Shown: piece after piece, positions 8,558-15,487 of the stretch | How positions within the stretch are numbered: the stretch's first letter is position 1 | Layout: every line of letters begins with the position of its first letter | Assembly: GCA_021296515.1 (NCBI GenBank) | Contig: JAGWAH010000001.1 | Span: 79,181-117,429, forward strand | Length of the DNA stretch: 38,249 nucleotides | Source: Acidobacteriota bacterium | GTDB lineage: Bacteria; Acidobacteriota; Vicinamibacteria; Vicinamibacterales; UBA8438 | Direction of reading: 5' to 3' | Notes under the pieces: generated by a model | Database searches by the model: none | Seen by the model: the letters and a program-made list of their open reading frames with translations, nothing else | What the model was told of the DNA's origin: nothing | Made by a program: the position numbers and the translations under genes

Positions 8558-8932
8558 ATGCCCGTTCCGCGCATTACGAAGGAAGAACTGCAGGCGCGCA
8601 TCGACGGCGGGGACGCGACCACGCCCGTACTCGTCGACGTGCGACTGAAGTACCCGTACGAACACAGCACGGTCCGGCTGCCCGGTGCGATTCGCCTCGC
8701 GCCACCGGATTTCGAGTCGTCGTCGCTCCCGCTCGATCGGGACATCGTGACGTACGACTCCGACCCCGAGGAGATCGTCGGCGCCCGCGTCGCCGCGGCG
8801 TTGATCCGGCAGGGCCACCGCGCCAGCGTGCTCCAGGGAGGCATCGTGGAGTGGCTGGCGGCCAAGCTCCCCACCGAGAGCAAGGACGCGCCCAAACAGA
8901 AGCCGCCGGTTGCCGGCGCCCTCAAGGGATAG
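8558..8932 (+). CDS. Rhodanese-like domain protein lacking the catalytic cysteine
   Basis: A 124-residue single rhodanese domain: VLVDVRLKYPYEHSTVRLPG near the N-terminus (the usual DVR...E...H..GA pattern) and a C-terminal QGGIVEWLAAKLP (the usual GG..W.......). Where active sulfurtransferases have Cys in the loop, this protein has TYDSDPEEI, with Asp at the Cys position, so sulfur transfer by the normal route is not expected. The tail is Lys/Pro-rich. It is the first gene behind the promoter with the dyad at 8530-8550 and is followed after 25 nt by a lolA-like gene, then a secretin. A regulatory or binding role is possible; function is unknown. Confidence 0.85.
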   Translation: MPVPRITKEELQARIDGGDATTPVLVDVRLKYPYEHSTVRLPGAIRLAPPDFESSSLPLDRDIVTYDSDPEEIVGARVAAALIRQGHRASVLQGGIVEWLAAKLPTESKDAPKQKPPVAGALKG

Positions 8933-8957
8933 CTCCCGTGGGATTGCGCGCAGGTCC

Positions 8958-9644
8958 ATGATGCCCGTGCGCCGCCCCCGCATCGCGTTCGCCGTCCTCG
9001 TCGGTTGTGCCCTGCCCGTCGCAGCCGGTGCGCAGTCCCTCGCCGCGCCCCCGGTCACTCGACTCCTGGCGAACCTGCAGGCGCACTACGATCGAATCGC
9101 GGATTTTTCGGCGGACTTCGAGCACCACTACGCCGGCGGTGTGCTCCGGACCACCGACGTCGAGCGTGGCACGATGCACGTCAAGAAGCCGCGCCGATGG
9201 CGTTTCGACTACGTCGATCCGGAGCCGAAGCTCTTCGTCTGCGACGGCACGACGATCCATTCCTGGTTTCCCGCCGACCGCCAGGTAATCGTGAGTCCGC
9301 TGCCGGCCGGTGCGGGCGCGTCCACGTCAGCCGCCTTCCTGGCCGGCGAGGGCGACCTGCTCCGCGACTTCACCGCCCGCTACGCGGACGGGCCGCCGCC
9401 GGACGGGGCCTGGTCCATCGAGCTGAGGCCCGTCGCGGGCGGCGCCGGTTACGAGTCTCTGATCCTGACCGTAGACCGCACGACGCTGGACATTCTCGAG
9501 ATCGCGACCACGGACTTCCAGGGTGGCGTCTCCACCTACGTGTTGTCCAACGTCATGCAGAACCAGGGTCTGTCCGATAGCCTGTTCGGGTTCGACGTTC
9601 CCGCGGACGTCGAGGTCATCAGTGAGGAGATCCTTGCCCGCTAG
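8958..9644 (+). CDS. lolA: LolA-like periplasmic lipoprotein carrier
   Basis: A 228-residue protein with a Sec signal peptide (positive n-region MMPVRRPR, hydrophobic core IAFAVLVGCALPVA, probable cleavage after AGA before QSL). The mature part starts LLANLQAHYDRIADFSADFE, the usual LolA opening, then GTMHVKKPRRWRFDYVDPEP and VCDGTTIHSWFPADRQV, the strand pattern of the LolA half-barrel, and LDILEIATTDFQGG near the end. LolA ferries outer-membrane lipoproteins across the periplasm. ATG 8958 is chosen (ATG 8961 is equivalent); an upstream GTG at 8938 would add a non-signal-like lead. Its 3' end overlaps the secretin start. The next protein is a likely lipoprotein, which fits the pairing. Confidence 0.88.
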   Translation: MMPVRRPRIAFAVLVGCALPVAAGAQSLAAPPVTRLLANLQAHYDRIADFSADFEHHYAGGVLRTTDVERGTMHVKKPRRWRFDYVDPEPKLFVCDGTTIHSWFPADRQVIVSPLPAGAGASTSAAFLAGEGDLLRDFTARYADGPPPDGAWSIELRPVAGGAGYESLILTVDRTTLDILEIATTDFQGGVSTYVLSNVMQNQGLSDSLFGFDVPADVEVISEEILAR

Positions 9645-11469
9645 CGGGTCGCACGTGGACGTCCGAGTGCTCGTGATCGCGCTGGCTCTGGCGACATCGG
9701 CCTGTGCAACCACCGGCGCCCTGCTCGAGGGGCAGCGCGCCGAGCGCGAACGCGACTACGATCAGGCGGTAATCGCCTATACCCGGGCGCTGCAGGAGCG
9801 GCCGCACGATCGCAACGCGCAACTCGCCCTCGACCGCGCGCGACTCCGGGCCGCGCAGATGCACTTCGCCGAGGGGCGGCGGCTCACCCGGCTCGCGCGC
9901 TGGCGGGAGGCGCTGGAAGAGTTCCAGATCGCGTACGACCTGAACCCCGGCATGGGCGACCTGGATCGGGCGATCCGCGAGACGCGGGATGCCGTGCGCG
10001 CCGAGCTGGCGGCTCAACCGGAAGGCCAGACGGCTCTCGAGGCGCTCATAGAGCGATCTCTGGCGGCGGCGCCGCCCGGTCTCGACCTGCCGCAAGGCAT
10101 CGAGCTCCCCTCCTCGGTCGTTTTCGGCAGCGAGAGTTCGCGTGCGGTGTTCTCGGCTCTGGGACAGCTCGGCGGAATCAGCGTCGTCTTCGACGCACAG
10201 TTCCGCGACACGCCCTTCTCAGGTGACCTGCGGGGAATGACCTTCGATACGGCGCTCTCCGCCGTCGCGGCCAGCACGAGCAACTTCTTCCGGGTGACCG
10301 CGCCCGGCACGGTAACCATCATCCCGGACACGCCGGCGAAACGCCGCGAGTACGAGGAGGAGATCATCAGGACCTTCTACCTCAGCAACGCCGACGTGGC
10401 CGAGACCATCGATCTGCTGCGCCTGGTGGTCGACATGCGCCGTCTGGCGCCGGTGACCGCCACGAATGCGATCTCGATCAAGGACACGCCGGAACGCATC
10501 GACGCGGCGGCACGACTGATCCGGGCGATCGACAAGGCCCGCGCCGAGGTCGTCATCGAGGTGCAGTTGCTCGAGGTGGACCGCCAGACCATGCGGGAGT
10601 ACGGTCTTCGTTTCGCCTCCGCCGGCGACAACTCGGACATCAGCGGCGGCGAGTCGGCCGTCGTCAACAGCGCCGGCGACAGCGCCGACGGACTGGGATT
10701 GTCCATCGACGACGTCGGCCGCCTCAGCGGATCGAGTCTCTTCCTCGCGAACCCGACCAGTCTGCTGGTTCGCCTGCTCGAAACCAATTCGAGCACCCGC
10801 ATTCTCGCCAATCCGCAACTCCGGACCTCCGACGGCGTCGCCGCGGAAGCGCATTTCGGTGAGCGCGTACCCGTACCGGTCACGACGTTCACGCCCATCG
10901 CGGCCGGCGGCATCAGCCAGCAGCCGATCACGTCGTTCAACTACGAGCAGATTGGAGTCAACATCGACATCACGCCCCGCATCCACCACAACGACGAGGT
11001 CTCGTTGGCTCTCGAGGTCGAGATCAGCAACATCTCCGGCGCGGGTTACGGAAACCTGCCACAGTTCGGCAGCCGCTCCATCATCACCATGATCCGTTTG
11101 CGCGACGGCGAGACGAACATCCTCGCGGGCCTGATTCGCGACGACGAGCGGGAGACCGTGGGGGGCGTTCCGGGGCTCAGCCGCATTCCGATCCTCGGTC
11201 GCCTGTTCGGCCGCACCAGGACCGACACGCAGGAGACCGACATCATTCTGACGCTCAAGCCGCACATCATCCGCGGCCTCGCACTCGAAGAGGACGACCT
11301 GCGGCCGTTCCGCATCGGCGCCAGCACCGCGGCGGGCGCGCCTCCGCGGGTGGGCGCCGTACCATCGAACCCGCCGCAACCGCAACCGCGAGCGGGCCGC
11401 CCGCTGCCCGGCCGCCCGGACGGACCGCAACGACCCATCGCCCCGCCGGCGCCGCCGGACGCGCGCTGA
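9634..11469 (+). CDS. TPR-containing secretin, probable lipoprotein (PilQ/GspD family)
   Basis: About 611 residues. The N-terminus is hydrophobic (VRVLVIALALATSAC) and ends in a possible lipobox Cys. TPR-like helices follow (ERDYDQAVIAYTRALQERP; WREALEEFQIAYDLNP), then an STN/N0 domain (about 150-230), an N1-type domain (FYLSNADVAETIDLLRL to IRAIDKARAEVVIEVQLLEV) and the secretin barrel with ILANPQLRTSDG, VNIDITPRIH, SIITMIRLRDGETNILAGLI, and VPGLSRIPILGRLFG. The tail is Pro-rich. TTG 9634 is preferred because GAGGAGA lies just upstream; GTG 9655 is an alternative. It forms an outer-membrane pore for a type IV pilus or type II secretion system. pilMNO is 8 kb away and oppositely oriented, so which machine it serves is unsettled. 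Confidence 0.88.
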   Translation: MPASGSHVDVRVLVIALALATSACATTGALLEGQRAERERDYDQAVIAYTRALQERPHDRNAQLALDRARLRAAQMHFAEGRRLTRLARWREALEEFQIAYDLNPGMGDLDRAIRETRDAVRAELAAQPEGQTALEALIERSLAAAPPGLDLPQGIELPSSVVFGSESSRAVFSALGQLGGISVVFDAQFRDTPFSGDLRGMTFDTALSAVAASTSNFFRVTAPGTVTIIPDTPAKRREYEEEIIRTFYLSNADVAETIDLLRLVVDMRRLAPVTATNAISIKDTPERIDAAARLIRAIDKARAEVVIEVQLLEVDRQTMREYGLRFASAGDNSDISGGESAVVNSAGDSADGLGLSIDDVGRLSGSSLFLANPTSLLVRLLETNSSTRILANPQLRTSDGVAAEAHFGERVPVPVTTFTPIAAGGISQQPITSFNYEQIGVNIDITPRIHHNDEVSLALEVEISNISGAGYGNLPQFGSRSIITMIRLRDGETNILAGLIRDDERETVGGVPGLSRIPILGRLFGRTRTDTQETDIILTLKPHIIRGLALEEDDLRPFRIGASTAAGAPPRVGAVPSNPPQPQPRAGRPLPGRPDGPQRPIAPPAPPDAR

Positions 11470-11474
11470 TCGCG

Positions 11475-11520
11475 CGCGACCTGCGGGTCGCGTTGGGAGT
11501 TTCGCTCCCGCAAAACTCCT
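11475..11520 (-). repeat. Double hairpin between convergent secretin and murA genes (copy B)
   Basis: On the plus strand, CGCGACC (11475-11481) pairs with GGTCGCG (11486-11492), and GGGAG (11495-11499) pairs with CTCCC (11505-11509). Alternatively GGAGTTT (11496-11502) pairs with AAACTCC (11513-11519). Read on the minus strand it begins AGGAGTTTTGCGGGAGCG 15 nt after the murA stop and matches copy A at 8477-8515. No U-run follows on either strand. It probably marks the 3' ends of both converging transcripts. Confidence 0.6.
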
Positions 11521-11535
11521 GCGCCGGAGAGCGAC

Positions 11536-12792
11536 TCAGGTCTCGACGGCGACTCGCGCCCCGAGCGACCGCAGGCGGTCCACGACGCTCGCGTAGCCGC
11601 GCTCGACCGTCTCGAGCGGGCTGATGCGGCTCTCTCCGTCAGCCGCCAGCGCAGCCGCGATGAGGGCCATCCCGGAACGCAGGTCGCGGGTGTCCAACGT
11701 GCGTCCGTGCAACGAGCGGCCTCCCTCCACGATGATGCGGTGCGGATCGCAGAGAAAGAGGTTGGCACCCATGCCGCTCAACTGCTCCAGCGCAAACAGC
11801 CGCAGCTCGTACATCCAGTCGTGGATGAGGGTCCGCCCGGCCGCCTGCGTCGCCAGCACGGTGACCAGACTCACCATGTCGCTCGGAAACCCGGGCCAGG
11901 GAGCGGTGGTGATCTGTCGCACCGAACGCGGCCTCGACGGTCGGACCACGAAACGATCGTCCTCCACCTCGCAGCCGACCTGCATTCGGCCGAGCACGGC
12001 GGTGAGCGGCTCGAGATCCGAACCGGCGACGCCGCGCACCTCGACCTCCCCCCCGGTGATGGCGGCCACCACCGCCCAGCTTCCAGCTTCGATGTAGTCA
12101 CCGCGAAGCCGGTGCGCCGTCCCGCGGAGCCGGGCTCCACCCGCGACGCTGATCGTCGGCGTGCCGGCGCCCTCGATCTCGACGCCCATACCGCGCAGGC
12201 AGGTGCACAGCTCCACGACGTGCGGCTCGCAGGCGGCGTGTCGGATCTCGGTGTCGCCCGGCGCCGCGGCGGCGGCCAGGATGGCGGTCTCCGTACCGGT
12301 GACCGACGCTTCCTCCAGGTAGAACGAGGCAGGAGTCAGCCCGTCCGGCGCCATGAAGGTGTGGCGCCCGCCCGCCTCGTCCCGCACCCCCATGGCGCGC
12401 AACGCCTGCAGATGGGCGGACAGCGTCCGCCGGCCGGGAAAGTCTCCTCCGGGAGGCGCGAGCGTCGCGCGGCCCAGCCGCGCCAGCAGCGGGCCGACCA
12501 GCAGCACGGAACCGCGCAGCCGCCCGACGAGCCGCGGATCCGGTTCGTCGGAGCGGATCGTCGCGCACCGGACCCGCATCGTCGTCGTGCCGATGCCCTC
12601 GACCTCGGCGCCGAGTCCCCTGAGCAACTCCGCCATTACGCGGACATCGCCGATCCGCGGCACGTTCAACAACGTGCACGGCTCGTCCGTCAACAGGCAC
12701 GCGGCCAGGAGCGGCAGAGCCGCGTTCTTGTTGCCTTCGACGCTCACCGACCCGCCGAGTCGGTGGCCGCCTTCGACCATGAGTGTGGACAT
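11536..12792 (-). CDS. murA: UDP-N-acetylglucosamine 1-carboxyvinyltransferase, Cys-to-Asp active-site variant
   Basis: A 418-residue EPSP-synthase-fold enzyme that adds enolpyruvate to UDP-GlcNAc, the first committed murein step. Lys22-Asn23 in EGNKNAALP fit the family's substrate site, Arg122 matches the loop Arg120 of E. coli, and the catalytic Asp is in FPSDMVSLV. The flexible loop reads APPGGDFPGRRT: Asp117 stands where most MurA proteins have Cys115, the residue alkylated by fosfomycin. Cys-to-Asp is known in Mycobacterium tuberculosis and Chlamydia and makes MurA insensitive. It is the last gene of the murein operon, 24 nt after murB, and starts with ATG. Confidence 0.94.
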   Translation of the reverse strand: MSTLMVEGGHRLGGSVSVEGNKNAALPLLAACLLTDEPCTLLNVPRIGDVRVMAELLRGLGAEVEGIGTTTMRVRCATIRSDEPDPRLVGRLRGSVLLVGPLLARLGRATLAPPGGDFPGRRTLSAHLQALRAMGVRDEAGGRHTFMAPDGLTPASFYLEEASVTGTETAILAAAAAPGDTEIRHAACEPHVVELCTCLRGMGVEIEGAGTPTISVAGGARLRGTAHRLRGDYIEAGSWAVVAAITGGEVEVRGVAGSDLEPLTAVLGRMQVGCEVEDDRFVVRPSRPRSVRQITTAPWPGFPSDMVSLVTVLATQAAGRTLIHDWMYELRLFALEQLSGMGANLFLCDPHRIIVEGGRSLHGRTLDTRDLRSGMALIAAALAADGESRISPLETVERGYASVVDRLRSLGARVAVET

Positions 12793-12816
12793 GCCGCGGC
12801 TGTGCGCTTCCTCCAG

Positions 12817-13845
12817 TCAGGGTGACGCGTCGAACTCCCCGAGAAACACGACCTCGGGGGCCAGCGTAACGCCGTACTTCTCGGCGACGGCGGCCCGACA
12901 CCGTTCGATGAGAACCCGGACGTCCCTCGCCCGGGCTCCCGGATCCGTCACGATGAAATTGGCATGGACGGGCGACACGCGCGCCCCGCCGACCGTACAC
13001 CCCTTCAAACCGGCGCCGTCGACCAGCGCTCCGGCGGCGCATGGAACGCCGGAGGGCAGCCGCTGGAGATCCGGGTCGGGATTGCGGAAGACGCAGCCTG
13101 CGCTCGGCGCATCGAGCGGCTGCGTGCGCTTCCGGAACCGCAATGACGACCGTGCTTCCGCACGCAGAACGGCGGCCGGACCAGTCTCGACCGCAAACTC
13201 CGCGGAGAGCACGACCTCCCCCGTCTCCTGCACCCGGCTGCGGTCGTACCCGAACCCCATCCGGTCGCGTGCGACGCGATGCATCCCGCCATCGGGCCGC
13301 AGCAGAACTGCCGCCGCCACGCGCTCGCCGATGAGCCGGCCGCGGAAGTGCGCGTTTCCGCAAACCGCGCCGCCGACCGTGCCGGGTGTCCCGGCCCAGG
13401 TCTCCAGGCCGGCGTAGCCGCGATTGACCGTCCAACGGACCAGCCCGTTGATGGTGACTCCCGCCGCCGCCCGCACCAGCCCGGGTGACGACTCGACGAT
13501 TTCGCCGTGCCGGAACCGCACGACCAGCCCGCGCACCCCGGCGTCACCGACCAGTACGTTCGAGCCGCCCCCCAGCAGCGTCACCGGCAGTCCGAGCGCA
13601 CGGGCCGCCTGCACCGCTGCCGCGACCTCCGGCGCGGAGCGGGAATCGAGGAACCAGTCCGCCCGCCCCCCTACCCGCAACGTCGTCAGCGGCGCGAGCG
13701 GCTCATCGCAGTGAATCCGCCGCGGGTCGAGCGATCCGCGAAGCAGCGCCCGCAGGTCCCTGTCGAAAAGCCGCCGCCGCTTCCCGTTCCACGACGGACC
13801 GCTGCGGTCCGCTTCCGCCGGTGGCGCGGCGTCAGGCGCCCTCAC
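12817..13845 (-). CDS. murB: UDP-N-acetylenolpyruvoylglucosamine reductase
   Basis: A 342-residue FAD enzyme that reduces the MurA product to UDP-MurNAc. FAD-binding motifs are PLTTLRVGGRADWFL, LLGGGSNVLVGDAGV and GLETWAGTPGTVGGAV. The catalytic proton-donor position reads SAGCVFRNP, with Cys251 instead of the more common Ser; such Cys forms occur in the family. The final conserved Glu is in LAPEVVFLG. The start GTG 13845 overlaps the pxpC stop (GTGA), giving an N-terminal extension of about 45 residues, Pro/Arg-rich and not conserved. A later start cannot be excluded. The pair murB-murA carries out consecutive reactions. Confidence 0.94.
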   Translation of the reverse strand: MRAPDAAPPAEADRSGPSWNGKRRRLFDRDLRALLRGSLDPRRIHCDEPLAPLTTLRVGGRADWFLDSRSAPEVAAAVQAARALGLPVTLLGGGSNVLVGDAGVRGLVVRFRHGEIVESSPGLVRAAAGVTINGLVRWTVNRGYAGLETWAGTPGTVGGAVCGNAHFRGRLIGERVAAAVLLRPDGGMHRVARDRMGFGYDRSRVQETGEVVLSAEFAVETGPAAVLRAEARSSLRFRKRTQPLDAPSAGCVFRNPDPDLQRLPSGVPCAAGALVDGAGLKGCTVGGARVSPVHANFIVTDPGARARDVRVLIERCRAAVAEKYGVTLAPEVVFLGEFDASP

Positions 13846-14771
13846 GCCAGCCCGGACCCCGTCAGCGCCTCCCGCGCCGTTCGCTGATCGCATCGCTCGA
13901 ACTCGATCCAGTCGCCGGGAGCCAGTTGTCCCAGCACGGAAATATCGGCCGTTGCGACGGTCGCCACCCGCGGATACCCTCCCGCCGTCTGGCGATCCGC
14001 CATGGCGACGATGACGCCCCCGGACGGCAGGATCTGCACCGCGCCGACAGGCAGCCCCAGGGACAGCAGACTCAGCCCCTCGGGTCCCGGAATCGGCGGG
14101 CCGTCCAGACGATACCCCATCCGATCCGACTCCGGTCGAATCGTGTACCGTGCGGTCTCCAGCCGCCGGAGGACGACCGGTTCGAACAGGCCCGCATGCG
14201 GACCCGGCAGCACGCGCACGCGCGCCCCCCCCAACGGCAGGCATCGCCTCCACCTGGCCGCCGCCGGCTCCCTCCGCGGCACGCCGAGCGCGGGGCCGGC
14301 GGTCAGCCGGTCCCCCGCCCTGAGCGCCAGTCCCTCCAGACCGCCCATGCCGCTGCGCAGGTGCGTGGACCGGCTGCCGAGCACGGGAGCCACGGTGAAC
14401 CCTCCCGCCGCCGCGAGATACGCCCGCGCCCCGGCCGTTCGCCGTCCGAACGCCAGCCTCTGGCCAGGGTGGGCATGGAGAACGGTCTCGGTGGACACTT
14501 CGTTCGCATCGAGCCTCAGCTCGAACACCGCCCCCGCGACGGCGACGCGCATCGCCGTCTCGAAACGGAGCGTCGGGCCGACCAGAGTGATCTCCAGCGT
14601 TGCCGCCTCCGGCGGGTTTCCGACCAGCCGGTTCGCACGGCGGTGGGCCGCCATGTCCATCGCGCCCGACACCGAAACGCCGTAGTGCTGGTATCCCCAA
14701 CGCCCGGTGTCCTGCACGGTGGTCAGGAGGCCGGCGTCCTCGATCTCCAGTCCCGGCTGCGCGCTGCTCAC
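13842..14771 (-). CDS. pxpC: 5-oxoprolinase subunit C (biotin-dependent carboxylase-like, AHS2/KipA)
   Basis: A 309-residue protein of the KipA/AHS2 family. The opening LEIEDAGLLTTVQDTGRWGY and GVSVSGAMDMAAHRRANRLV are hallmark motifs, as are LGSRSTHLRSGMGGLEG, ESDRMGYRLDGP and LPSGGVIVAMADRQTAGGYP near the C-terminus. With PxpB and PxpA it hydrolyses 5-oxoproline to glutamate at the cost of ATP. GTG 14771 overlaps the pxpB stop, and its own stop overlaps the murB start, so it is locked into the murein operon. No pxpA (LamB/YcsF) is in the window. Confidence 0.92.
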   Translation of the reverse strand: MSSAQPGLEIEDAGLLTTVQDTGRWGYQHYGVSVSGAMDMAAHRRANRLVGNPPEAATLEITLVGPTLRFETAMRVAVAGAVFELRLDANEVSTETVLHAHPGQRLAFGRRTAGARAYLAAAGGFTVAPVLGSRSTHLRSGMGGLEGLALRAGDRLTAGPALGVPRREPAAARWRRCLPLGGARVRVLPGPHAGLFEPVVLRRLETARYTIRPESDRMGYRLDGPPIPGPEGLSLLSLGLPVGAVQILPSGGVIVAMADRQTAGGYPRVATVATADISVLGQLAPGDWIEFERCDQRTAREALTGSGLA

Positions 14772-15487
14772 GAACGTCCGGTCTCCACCCGGGCGTACGA
14801 CGCCTCGTCTATCGGATCGAAGCGCACGACGTCGCCGGCCGAGAGCAGAAACGGATCCGGGCGCGCCATGTCGAAGAGGCGAACAGGCGTCTGACCGATC
14901 AACTGCCAGCCGCCCGGGGAAACGACCGGATACACGCCTGTCTGGCGCGCCGCTATACCGACGGAGCCGGCCGGCACATGGACCCGCGGCACGGTGCGCC
15001 GCGGCGCCGCGATCCGTGGATCCACGGCGCCCATGTACGCGAAGCCCGGTTGGAACCCCAGCATGTAGACGCGATAGGGCACGCTGCGATGGCGTTCGAC
15101 GACCTCCGCCTCGCTGCATCGCGCAAATCGGGCGACGTCGGCCAGATCGGGTCCGCGCGCGCCGCCGTAGCACACCGGCAGTCTGATCTCGCGACGTGCT
15201 CGGCCATCGCCGCGATCCGCCGGCGCTGCGGTTTCCGCGGCAAGACGGCGCAGCATGGTGGATATCTCGTCGACGTCCGCCAGCACGGGATCGAAGTGCA
15301 CCGTGACCGTCGCGAACGCCTCGACCACGTCACGCACGCCGCGAATTCGCTGCCCGCGCAGCTTTTCGGCGACGGCGACGCAGCGCGCATTGACACCCGG
15401 ATCGAGGCGGGACTCGAACGCCAGCAACAGCGCGGAGTCCCCGTCCCGCGACAGCTCCCACTCCCACGGCGCGACGCCGGTCATCAT
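14768..15487 (-). CDS. pxpB: 5-oxoprolinase subunit B (AHS1/KipI)
   Basis: A 239-residue KipI/AHS1 protein. The N-terminal half (DSALLLAFESRLDPGVNARC) is the usual opening. The C-terminal cyclophilin-like half carries MLGFQPGFAYMGAVDPRIA, VPAGSVGIAARQTGVYP and SPGGWQLIGQTPVRLFD, all diagnostic. The start ATG 15487 overlaps the mpl stop (ATGATGA; the next ATG at 15484 is also possible). It acts with PxpC, encoded next. In Bacillus the homologue KipI was first seen as a kinase inhibitor, but the PxpB role in oxoproline cleavage is now the general one. Its place after mpl is unusual. Confidence 0.92.
   Translation of the reverse strand: MMTGVAPWEWELSRDGDSALLLAFESRLDPGVNARCVAVAEKLRGQRIRGVRDVVEAFATVTVHFDPVLADVDEISTMLRRLAAETAAPADRGDGRARREIRLPVCYGGARGPDLADVARFARCSEAEVVERHRSVPYRVYMLGFQPGFAYMGAVDPRIAAPRRTVPRVHVPAGSVGIAARQTGVYPVVSPGGWQLIGQTPVRLFDMARPDPFLLSAGDVVRFDPIDEASYARVETGRS

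Noticed and set aside
13846-14700. A longer reading of murB that would extend it through pxpC to about 14700
   Set aside because: The extra part lies in another frame of pxpC and is low-complexity; GTG 13845 overlaps the pxpC stop and gives a normal MurB.
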